Assembly (NCBI GenBank): GCA_031763025.1
Contig: JASSKH010000028.1
Coordinates: 1,922,001 to 1,986,000 of the forward strand
Length of the DNA: 64,000 bases
Reading direction: 5' to 3'
Origin: Macrocystis pyrifera
Taxonomy: Eukaryota > Sar > Phaeophyceae > Laminariales > Laminariaceae
Shown: positions 22,255 through 30,930 of the stretch, one piece after another
How positions within the stretch are numbered: position 1 is the first letter of the stretch
Layout of the letters: every line of letters begins with the position of its first letter
Program-made: the position numbers and the translations under genes
The notes under the pieces: generated by a model
The model's input: only the letters and a program-made list of their open reading frames with translations
Told to the model about the DNA's origin: nothing
Databases searched by the model: none

Positions 22255-22450
22255 AGGTCGGGTCGGGTCAGGAGATTTTCAAATCTCAAGGGTCGGGTCC
22301 CGTCGGGTTGGGTCGGGTCAAGAGGCTTTCAAAATCTCGCGTGTCGGTCGGGTCAAGTCAACATACCTCAAATTTTTCGTGGGTCGGGTCGGGTCAGCTG
22401 ATCCGACCCGACCCGACCCGACCCGACCCGTGAGATTTGATCTGACCCGC
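22255..22450. repeat. GGGTC/GACCC pentamer block with a hairpin
   Basis: Stretches of GGTCGGGTC on the left half and CCGACCCGACCCG on the right half of the same strand. At 22381-22419 they meet as GGGTCGGGTC and GACCCGACCC around TCAGCTGA, giving a near-perfect stem of about 17 bp. Short spacers (GATTTTCAAATCTC and similar) are themselves palindromic. Confidence 0.85.
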
Positions 22451-22600
22451 GAAAAGCCCTGCAAAATATGCTCTCTAAAACGTCACGCTCGTGAGGTTCT
22501 ACTAAATGATTTTGGTGAGGGAGGTCGGAGCACTGCGTTCGGGGCTTCTCTGTGACGCAGTACGTAGGAGGTCCAGGTAATTTTCAAGCTCAACAGGGCT

Positions 22601-22729
22601 CAAGGCAGCAGCACCGCGCCTGGCTGGTTCGTCAAGGTCACTAACGAGGTCATCAAAGACATTGACCGCGCAGCGGCCTACCTCGACGACGTCATAGTTT
22701 TCGAACCCGACCCCGCGGCCCACGTAACT
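22601..22729 (+). pseudogene. Ty3-type reverse transcriptase palm fragment
   Basis: A plus-strand frame of 43 codons reads QGSSTAPGWFVKV, an Ala-rich turn, then AAYLDDVIVFEPDPAAHV. This is motif B and the YLDD catalytic motif of a Ty3 reverse transcriptase, closely similar to the one at 42.7 kb but on the opposite strand. The frame is cut off on both sides. It is a relic of another copy of that family. Confidence 0.75.
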
Positions 22730-22769
22730 GGAATAATAATATCTAACGGCCCCTACTGATGGTTGGTCC

Positions 22770-23075
22770 ATTGACTACAAACCAGGTTACTCTATCACAC
22801 TCTCCCGCCTCTGAACGGCGGGATGTTTGGGGCGTCGGTACTGCCGTATACGGCCGCACGCTCACCTGCCCACTTCGTTTCAATACCTGGGACCTGGGGA
22901 TTCAGGGAGATGTATTTTTTTTTTGCGACGCACGCGCAAGCGTTTTGATAAAACAAACGTTCGTAGTGAGGTTCGAACCGGTATCCTCGACGACGTCAAG
23001 TGTGAACGTATTGCCTACGTACCAGGTTCTCATCTATCGGGGTGGAAGACCGATCATATCGTCACCTTTGTGGTG
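22770..23075 (-). mobile_element. TRIM relic related to the 36.5 kb element
   Basis: Shares CCTCTGAACGGCGGGAT, a T-run, GCACGCGCAAGCGTTT, AACGTTCG and GTGAGGTTCGAACC with the internal region of the intact TRIM. The flanking terminal repeats are eroded. Confidence 0.65.
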
Positions 23076-23540
23076 TACAACAGTACAAGTAAGTGTGGGC
23101 GCCCGGTGACGTCAGTTTGTAGTCCACGGACTCAATGTCTTATTTTTTTCCGCCCTTGACCTAACTTTATTGTGTGCCTGGCGGTAGGATTTAGACTCGG
23201 TCCCACCGTTGAGCTGTGTTTCTTAACCCAGTTTTCTTATTATTGTTCGTGCCGATCTGAGCCGATTTTTCTGAGCATCAATAATAAATATGCCAGTGTT
23301 GCTGTACGACCCCTGGCGGTGTAACTCGGACAACCATTGTATCATCCCCCCATTCACGCCGTGGACGTTGTTTAACTCGTCATCTTCCTCTCCGAAGTCC
23401 AGAGAGGGGTAGTATACTATTGATAGTCTGGCAATCGCCGCTGAGCACACATTTTCCTTCGTATACGAGTATATCGTCCGGTAGTGCGTAGCGTGTGCCT
23501 ACGAAAAAAATGCGAGAGATTCGTACGCATCTATTTTTAT
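23076..23540. other. No gene recognised
   Basis: Frames without domains; AT-rich towards Rep-T. Confidence 0.4.
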
Positions 23541-23830
23541 AAATGTATGAAATATACGTCAGCTGTGAGTTCGACCGATTAAATAGTTGATACTCAACTT
23601 TGCAAGCTGCGTAATACGTCTCGTCTATATGATATCCCATTTTTACCGAACTTTACAAGTATTTTATAAATTTTGAAATACGTCAGCTGTAAGTTCGACT
23701 GATTAAATAGGCAATACTAAACTTTGCAAGCTGCGTAGTACGTCTCGTCTATATTCCATTTTTACCGAATCTTACAAGTATTGTGATAAACCGAACGCGC
23801 GTATTATATATATATGTAATTCCTTGTCAA
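23541..23830 (+). repeat. Rep-T, two tandem units, left of the DIRS element
   Basis: Each unit of about 130 bp runs ATACGTCAGCTGTGAGTTCG, TACTCAACTTTGCAAGCTGC, TACGTCTCGTCTAT, CCATTTTTACCGAA. It is non-coding. The second unit ends with GAACGCGCGTATT and a stub of the downstream unique part (ATTCCTTGTCAA) where the DIRS element begins. Confidence 0.8.
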
Positions 23831-23835
23831 GTTTT

Positions 23836-24104
23836 TTGGTCGTCCACTTCCACGAAAAAACGCTCGATATTAATTAAAGAAGCCGAAATGGTGGTGGTGG
23901 TGGTGGGAGGGCTGCCCTGGCCCGTCCCCCCCCCTGCATGCGTACGCCTTCCTTACCCCTATATAAAATAGACGGAGGGAAGAGAGAAAAGGGGGGGGGG
24001 GTCGCCCCGTCCCTTTTCGCTTGCTTACGCCTCCCCCCCCTCCACACAAACGAAACGCGGTCGACCTCCTTACCGGTCGCGCTCCGCTAGTGGAGCGCCT
24101 CCCC
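23836..24104 (-). repeat. DIRS terminal direct repeat, outer copy
   Basis: About 269 bp, matching 24896-25158 with few differences. Both contain TGCATGCGTACGCCTTCCTT and CTATATAAAATG-like sequence and end with the GGTCGCGCTCCGCTAG segment. Confidence 0.85.
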
Positions 24105-24118
24105 AGACGCCTCCACGC

Positions 24119-24512
24119 CGGGGACCCACCTCGACGGCCAAACGATTAGGAGTGTAGTGATTCCGTTTCAAACGACCCGTGCGATCGGGATTGAGCCACT
24201 ACTAATCGACCACTATGTGCTTGTGCTTTCGGGTGGTTCCGTTTCTAACGGCCCGTTCGTACCGGGAGCCCACCACGATTGCTAAACGATTATTGAATGC
24301 GATGATTCCGTTTCTAACGGCCCGTGCGATCGGGATTATGCCACCACTTAATCGACCACCACTTACGCGTGCTTTCTAGTGGTTCTGCTTCTAACGGCCA
24401 GTGCGATCGGGAACCCACCACGAAAACCAAACGATCAATATGTAATGATTCCGTTTCAAACGGCCCGTGCGATCGGGATTAAGCCATTTCTAATCGACCA
24501 CTGTGTCTCCTT
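24119..24512 (-). repeat. 144-bp tandem repeat in the DIRS 3' region
   Basis: TTCCGTTT marks recur at 24161, 24305 and 24449, exactly 144 bp apart; about 2.7 units. Within each unit CCCGTGCGATCGGGA occurs twice, so the unit is itself an older duplication of about 72 bp. Confidence 0.85.
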
Positions 24513-24895
24513 CCCCTCCGTTCGCCCACCCGCCGTGGAAATTTGTTGCGGGAGGGTGGGCGGGAAAAAAAACAACTAGACGACTCCCTGACGTCCCTTG
24601 CCCGGTTCTATTCAGCTCGTGCAGGGCCTTGCCCGTCAGCTATCTATCCTGGATACTCGCTGCACCGACGACCCCGCTTCACACCGCTCTACCGCTGCTT
24701 GCTCGTATCTGAACTGCGTTGGTCTTTCTTCATCAATCATCCGGAACTTCTATTATTTTTCACTCTTACCCCCGTACTAAACATCCCTTGTTATTATATG
24801 AGAAACCCTCCGAAACCGTCTCATTCCTTCACTGGTTTATCTTTTCTACCCGTTACCCCCCAAACACCAGGTTGCCCCCACGACAACCTTCCTCT

Positions 24896-25158
24896 TTGGT
24901 TGTCCACTTTCACGAAAAAATGCTCGATATTAATTGAAGAAGCCGAAATGATGGGGGGGGGGGGAGGCTGCCCTGGTCCGTCCCCCCCCTGCATGCGTAC
25001 GCCTTCCTTACTCCTATATAAAATGGCCGGAGGGAAGAGAGAAAAGGGGGGGGGGGTCGCCCCGTTCCATTTCGCTTGCTTACGCCTCCCCCCCTCCACA
25101 CAAACGAAACGCGGTCGACCTCCTTACCGGTCGCGCTCCGCTAGTTGAACGCCTCCCC
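24896..25158 (-). repeat. DIRS terminal direct repeat, inner copy
   Basis: Partner of 23836-24104, in the same orientation, about 1.06 kb apart. A hairpin CGCCCACCCGCCG / GGGAGGGTGGGCG lies in the spacer at about 24523-24565. Confidence 0.85.
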
Positions 25159-25322
25159 TCACGAGACCGCGGTTCCTTTCCTCCTTCGTCCGGGTATGTC
25201 TAGGGACTGTTTGGGTACTTTGCAGCCTCCCAAGCGGTCCTTACTATACCGGGCGGAGTAGCACCGATAGTATTTAACCCCATCTAGTCCCTTGTCCTGG
25301 CTCTCTCAAACTCCCCCCCCCC

Positions 25323-26499
25323 ATGCTCCAACACCTCTGATACCCACACCGGGTCTTCCATGTTAGCCCAAACGTACACCATAAACGAGTCCGACGACCA
25401 CCTCCCTTATTTCTTAATCACTGCCTCTGGCACTCTTCTCGCGGCCAGTCTGGTTGCCATCCCTATTCTCCCCGAATGCAACGCGAATTCTTCCGAAATC
25501 AGACTTGCCCCCGCTCCCCTCCCCTCTTCCCTCCACCTCCTCCCTACATTGGCGAGACCCTTCCTCAAGCACTGGGTTGCCTTCCCCCTGGACCAGACCC
25601 TCCGACCGTCCGTTCCTCGATATGACATCAAAGGGGCTTCCTCTGTCAACTTTCCGTCATTGTACATTTCGAAAAGCTCCACCAATAGCCCCACTGCCCC
25701 CCCTTCCTCTCCTCCACCCCGTCCTGATCTTGTCCTGACTAGTACCGCCCCTTTTCTTCCTTGGTCTCCCTTCGATCCCCTGAACCTCACCTCTACCTTA
25801 TTTGCTTCCCGAATGCTACCCTCCGCCAGTTGATCGTTATCTCTGAAAAACGCTACATCCGTCCTCCTTAAGCAGTATACCTCATGATACACCTCTCTCT
25901 CCTTGGCAAACAATTCTGACGCTCGCAACATCAAAAAAATAGGACAGTGCCAGACCTATCCATACCACCCTCTCCTCCCCTTCCCCCCATGATGCAGTGC
26001 TTCCTTGCGCACCCCCCTCAGCATCCCCCAAGTCAATGGTCTTCTTACCCTCTGCCGACTACCCCTCTCTACGTGTGCCCTCTTGATATCTTGCCTCACC
26101 GATCTGATCAATGGGTTACTCATGGGCACCGAAAGACCCACGAACTTCTCATGGTAGGAAGTAATCGCTACCAACTTGCCTACTACAGTCGACTCCTTGT
26201 TCCCTTTTTCTGCGCAGCAGTACTCCGTGAACTCGACCAACTCCCCCACTGACTTCATCTCCCCCTTGTCTTTCTGCAGCCAACACCCCTTCCCGACCAA
26301 CGATCTCCAGCTCACCCACATCCTCCAATTCGCCTCGTAAGTTTTTCGAGACGAAGCTGCAACTCTTCCAAGTGCGTACTCTCTCGCGATATCTCCGAAC
26401 ACATTAGCTGCTCCCCCGATCTCAGCTCCTGCACCTGCCACGCGATTTCGGGACATTCTGCGTTCAGTTTCTCGGGAATGAACCTGTTCCTCTCGCCAC
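25323..26499 (-). pseudogene. Tyrosine recombinase of the DIRS element
   Basis: The N-terminal helical domain (SSRKTYEANWRMWVSW; about 26499-25956) is followed across a frameshift by the catalytic domain (25934-25323). LHSGRIGMATRLAA supplies the H-x-x-R of the active site. After an in-frame TAA the same frame goes on to GRWSSDSFMVYV, which carries the expected nucleophilic tyrosine. These enzymes cut and join DNA to integrate the circular cDNA. The stop separates HxxR from the tyrosine, so this copy cannot make active enzyme. The N-terminus is displaced by a MITE-A insertion. Confidence 0.85.
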
Positions 26500-26610
26500 C
26501 TATTACGGGGGTCCATAGTTAACGGGACCAAATTTTGTTAGTAAAAACAGGCAAATATATAGGTTTTTATGTACACCATAGGTCCTGTTAACTTGGGACC
26601 CCCGTAGTAG
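26500..26610 (+). mobile_element. MITE-A copy 5, inserted in the DIRS element
   Basis: Sits between RNase H (ending DNRLADGLT) and the recombinase N-terminus. Both arms are intact, so it is younger than the host element. Confidence 0.85.
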
Positions 26611-27300
26611 TCAGACCGTCTGCCAACCTGTTATCGATCCCCCGTACGTGCCTCGCCTGAAAACACCACCTTTCCCTTGCTTCCAACGCCCCCATTATCC
26701 TCATCAACTCCCCTACTCTTGCTTGTTTCTTACCCCCCCCCCCCACGTGACATTGAAGCTCTCATCCATATGCAAGTCCGCCTCACAAGCGGTTCTTAGT
26801 AGGATGCAGCTCACCCTTCATGCGACTCGCCGGACACCTCACGGCGCTTCGCGCTTGGTGCAAGCAATGTCTGCCTGGTCGGTGAAAACCCGACATGCTC
26901 CGTCCCGGCATTGTAGGGATGCGAGGGTCTATGGTCACACGACTACGGCCATGCATGAGATCGAGTACATCTCTCCTATCGAGTACACCCCCCCCCCCCC
27001 CCCCCCCCCCGTGACACCTCTTTACCCAGGTTACGGCTGCTTCGTTATCTGCCCTCATCAAAACTGCCTCCCCCTTACTACTCGGTCTCTCCCCCCTCGT
27101 GCCTACCATTACGAACGCCGTCACCACCATGGCCATGACCTCCAGCAGGTTAATGGAAATTAAATCAGCTACCGCCTGTCCCCCCCTTATCGTATGTTTT
27201 CTGCACCTCTTCTGGCAGGGCGAATCTCCAGTACACCCCCCGTTTCCATGCACAACCCCCCTATCGCTGTCAAGGAAGCGTCCGAAAACCAGGTTATACT
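26611..27300 (-). pseudogene. RNase H of the DIRS element, split by Rep-G copy h
   Basis: Reading leftwards: WFSDASLTAIGG (first Asp), a frameshift, NLLEVMAMVV (Glu), RADNEAAVTWVKRCHGG (second Asp), then Rep-G copy h, then KKQARVGELMRIMGALE and RHVRGIDNRLADGLT. All the usual acidic residues remain. The enzyme would remove template RNA during cDNA synthesis. The inserted repeat separates the last third of the domain. Confidence 0.8.
26733..27010 (+). mobile_element. Rep-G retroposon, copy h, in the DIRS RNase H gene
   Basis: About 240 bp between two C-tracts. GTGACA follows the left tract (26747-26752, as CACGTGACA) and also the right tract (27011-27016). The uninterrupted host gene would read CCCCGTGACA here (codons for C-H-G-G), so C-run plus GTGACA was duplicated on insertion. 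The C-runs then grew to about 13 and 22 bases. Confidence 0.8.
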
Positions 27301-28936
27301 CGGCCGCTGCTTCACGAAGCTGAAAGACGGTGCTGTTATGCTCTCTTCCCCGTACCCTCCCCCCGTCTCCAAAAACCATCTCCACCATCCCACGTCTGCC
27401 ATGAACTCCCGCGACAACCGTAAAACTCGTCTCGCTTCCTTCTGCTTTCTGAACCTACCCCACGCACCCCCCCCCCCCCCGGCCCGCTCCACCCCATCAA
27501 GATGCAGATTAGATAACTGCAGAAGCCGACGGACGAAGTACCGTCCGGGCCGGACTACAAAGGATGCGTGGTGCAATTTCCCTGCTAACACTAGCACCTC
27601 CCTCACCGTTGCCGTCTGAGCTGGCCAATCTGCCAATCGCGCGCGTAGTTCGTCCACCTTTCGTTTCGGGAGGGCAATAGTCATTCTCTCTGTGTCAACA
27701 TCGTACCCCAACACCTCTTGTTGCGTTTGCCCAGCCTGTCACCTTTTTTCCCGAAAGTAACGGCTCCTACCCTTCTGACCTCTCGCCCATAACCTGCTCG
27801 TGGATTCCCGCTAGCGGTCGAGACAAGTCCAAACACCGCGCCCCTTCCGGATCCCACTGAACCTCTACTGAGATGGCATCATCCATAAAAAAAAGCACAA
27901 AGGCTGGGTCGTCCGGCCCTCCCCCGTTCGCTGGCCGCACTACGCACTCTGCCGGCCACTGGGCTACTGGATGCCCCGTTGCCTGCGCAACCGTCACGTG
28001 TTCTACGGCGCGGTCTCCCGCCCTCGAGAACGACGCGGATGCTCTCGTGGTGTTGCGTTGCGCATGCTGCATCGCAGCTGATATCACGCCCCACCACCCC
28101 GGACTACCCCTCCACCCAAACTGCAAGCGCAAATCGACGAAATGGTACTCCCCCAATACGTACCCGAAAGTCGCTGCACCGTCAGGGTCTACTGGGATCT
28201 GTCTGAACGCATTTTTGACTTCCATTTTTTTAATAGGAATTCGCGCTCGATCCCCGAACTTAACCCTCAACCCCAGTACCCTTTGTAAAACTTCATGCAT
28301 CACCGCCGCCAGCGCACAAGCCGGAATCTCATCCCAATCCGTCGTCGAGTTCACCGACCCGCGCCCATTTTCGTGCTCGAAGGTCATGTCGTGGATTATC
28401 CTTATCTTTTCGCGCTCTTCTACTGCCCCAACTGGGGACACCCGCAGTCCCGGAACCTTCTCTGCTTGCTTCTTTGGGAAAACAATCGCCCTGCCCCCCG
28501 CCACGTCCGCAACCACTTTTTCCCACACTGCGTCGCTAAATTTCTGCGCGCTTGAATGGTTTCCGTATGCAAGTTCCTGTGCAAGTTCCCCCCCTGGCCC
28601 AATGTCTACCGGTACCCCCACGCGCGCTATGTGCCTCAACTTGTCGATTTCCGGGAATTGGTGCTTGTCCCCGAAGAACGCTTGTACGCGCTCTGGGTCC
28701 ATGTGGGGTGCCGTCAACGAACCCCCCAACCATTGCACAACCCTCCCTACCCCCCCTTCCCCCGCCCCGGTTGCTCGCGACAAAACTGCCCCAGCCGTCG
28801 TAGCTAAAACTCGCACTAAGCTTGCCGCCTTCGCCGATTTCCCCGACACCTTCCCCAACAACCCCTGTGCAACCTCCCAACACTTCTGATCTTCAACGCG
28901 CCGGCCGGATATCGCACCTGTTTCTGACAAAATCAC
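27300..28936 (-). pseudogene. Reverse transcriptase of the DIRS element
   Basis: An open frame from 28936 to 27767 holds IRIIHDMTFE, KKMEVKNAFRQIPVD, QFGWRGSPGWWG and VLFFMDDAIS. FMDD (27878-27889) is the polymerase motif C with Phe in the Tyr place. Motif A has Glu where the catalytic Asp is expected (MEVK instead of MDVK). After a TAG and a frameshift near 27735 the thumb continues as VLGYDVDTERMTIALPKRKV to about 27300. A start cannot be fixed; the first usable codon of the frame is GTG at 28936. Confidence 0.85.
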
Positions 28937-29493
28937 CGACCCCGGAGTCGGACCCCCCCTTTGGCCAAGCGCCTAACCCGAACCCCCCGCCGTCGCCCTC
29001 GTCGCAGTCGCCCCAGAACTCGTGACGGTTGCTCGCTTGGTTGGCTCCGCTGTGCCGCGGAGCCCGTGTCCTCATCTCTTCGCCGGCCCGTCGTGCCCCT
29101 CCCCTCCTTCTCCGTCCCCCGTCCCCTCCCCCACCCTCCCCCGTCCCCCTCCCTCTTACGCTTCCCCAACCCGCCTCCGTCCCTCGGCAGATACGCACCC
29201 TTCGGGGTTTTGTAGCTGCCTTCGTGCCTGTACCTGCACGGCAGCCCCCTCTTAGGCTCGTGGAGGCACGCACCGACCTCCTCATAATCCCGGCAGGGCC
29301 GGTCGTACGCTCCTCCCCCCCCCCCCCCCCCCCTCCCCCTCCCCCCCCCTCCGCTTGCCCCCCCCCCCGCCCCCCCCCCTCCGCCCCCCCTCCCCCCCCC
29401 ACTCCCACTGCTCCCCGTCCCACTCCTTGCTCGTTCCCCCCCCCCCCCACCCCCCCCCCCCCCTGCGGCCCCGCTTCCGCTTGTCCCCCCGCT

Positions 29494-29543
<50 letters not shown>

Positions 29544-29650
29544 TGTCCTCTCTTGTACCCCCCCGCGGCGTGCTCCTCGGCGTATCCTAAGTCCCCCAGG
29601 TGGATGGATGCTGCCGTGACCCACGTATGTGTCCGCGAGAACAGCGGTAG
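28937..29650 (-). other. DIRS gag-side region with a C-tract of about 250 bp
   Basis: From about 29308 to 29543 the plus strand is almost pure C with scattered T and G. Long frames across it are only Gly or Pro runs and I do not call them genes. The flanking 28937-29270 may hold the end of a gag-like protein (Arg/Gly-rich) but shows no zinc knuckle. Confidence 0.5.
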
Positions 29651-29674
29651 GGGCAACGGGTAAACGTCGCTCGG

Positions 29675-29950
29675 CCCTGGAAATATACGTCAGCTGTGAA
29701 TTCGACCGATTAAATAGTTGATACTCAACTTTGCAAGCTGCGTAATACGTCTCGTCTATTCCATTTTTACCGAATTTTACAAGTATCTCGTAAATTTTGA
29801 AATACGTCAGCTGTGAGTTCGACTGATTAAATCGTTGATACTCAACTTGGCTAGCTGCGTAGTAGTACGTCTCGTCTATATTCCATTTTTGCCGAATTTT
29901 GCAAGAGTATTGCGATAATCCTAACGCGCGTATTGTATATGTAGGCCAGC
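29675..29950 (+). repeat. Rep-T, two tandem units, right of the DIRS element
   Basis: Same two-unit arrangement as 23541-23830, ending with GCGCGTATTGTATATGTA and a shortened downstream part (CCAGCGGCTCCCCTGGATGC). Confidence 0.8.
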
Positions 29951-30029
29951 GGCTCCCCTGGATGCTGCCCGGGTCAACAGGACAATTATAAATATAATAA
30001 TCATTCTGCGCACTGGTAGTATATATTTT

Positions 30030-30095
30030 ACAAATTTTGAAATACGTCAGCTGTGAGGGTGTGTCTAAATAGAATCGAAATCGAAAATCGAATTG

Positions 30096-30127
<32 letters not shown>

Positions 30128-30770
30128 CAAGGCGCTGATTGGTCCCTGGTCAGAACAACATGTTACCCTTTTCGCTTTTTAGGTTCCGAGAAAATGAACG
30201 ATTTACAACTTACAACTCAATGCCAAAATCAAAACGTTTACGGCTGGGAATCGAAAAGGAAATCGAAAGCACGAACAGCAACAATTCAGCTCGTCCTACT
30301 GGTCAGCGCAGTCACGTCAAAATATCAAAATATCACATCAAGACCGCCGTACACAGCATCCAATGCACAGCTAGCACGGCAACACAGCCACAGAGACGGC
30401 GTCAACGTTGGACGCGCCACCAACACCTCCATGGGAGGCTCAACGACCTCTCGGAGTCGAATTGGCGTCGCGTTTGCCTGCTTGTGTGGTGGATCTGTGT
30501 TGTTACCGAGCGCTATAGATTGCCGGCATGTGTGCACAGATGCAAACGGCTCACTCAGTAGGTTTTTGTGCTCTCCGTTAATTTCGGCTGGATTTCTATT
30601 TTCACTTTTCGATTCTGCTTGTACACCACGGCAAATTTTTATCGAAATCGAAATGAGTTCGATTTTCGATTGAGCTTTTCGATTCTGCATAGACACACCC
30701 TGAGTTCGACTGATTAATTAAATAATAGTTGATACTCAACTTTGCAAGCTACTATTAATATATATTATTC
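30030..30770 (+). repeat. Rep-T copy split by a TIR element
   Basis: The head AAATACGTCAGCTGTGA ends at 30056 and the body resumes at 30701 (TGAGTTCGACTGATTAATTA), with the 644-bp element between. Confidence 0.8.
30057..30700. mobile_element. TIR element with TGA target duplication
   Basis: 644 bp with ends GGGTGTGTCTAAATAGAATC and its inverted counterpart GATTCTGCATAGACACACCC, flanked by TGA at 30054-30056 and 30701-30703. An ATA microsatellite lies at about 30094-30126. A frame spans most of it but shows no transposase or other domain, so it is most likely non-autonomous. The 3-bp duplication fits PIF/Harbinger-like or CACTA-like elements; the ends do not begin CACT. Confidence 0.8.
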
Positions 30771-30930
30771 TTATTATGCTTGCCTTCTGACAGAATAGCG
30801 TAGATGCCGTTCAAATATAAACCAAATATCCTTCCTTAAACCAGTAGTATCCCTCATACACTTCTCTTCCTGTCGTTTCCAAATTCCCATTCCCCACCAC
30901 ATTTCACTTTAGCTACCAGTATAATATATT

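Larger units (their letters stand above)
23836..29650 (-). mobile_element. DIRS-order tyrosine-recombinase retrotransposon (degenerate)
   Basis: In minus orientation the order is low-complexity gag-like region, reverse transcriptase, RNase H, tyrosine recombinase, then two direct repeats (24896-25158 and 23836-24104) separated by a 144-bp tandem repeat region. Reverse transcriptase, RNase H and a tyrosine recombinase in that order, with split direct repeats at the 3' end instead of LTRs, is the DIRS/Ngaro layout. No methyltransferase domain was seen, which leans towards Ngaro-like. All coding parts carry stops or frameshifts and two other elements are inserted (26500-26610 and about 26746-27010). 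The 5' edge is uncertain because of a long C-tract. Confidence 0.85.

Noticed and set aside
28893-29663. Long open frames over the C-tract, encoding Gly or Pro runs on either strand
   Set aside because: Produced by the homopolymer; frames exist in all phases and show no domain.
30053-30673. 206-codon plus frame in the TIR element, considered as a transposase
   Set aside because: No DDE or other motif, starts outside the element and reads an ATA microsatellite as poly-Asn.
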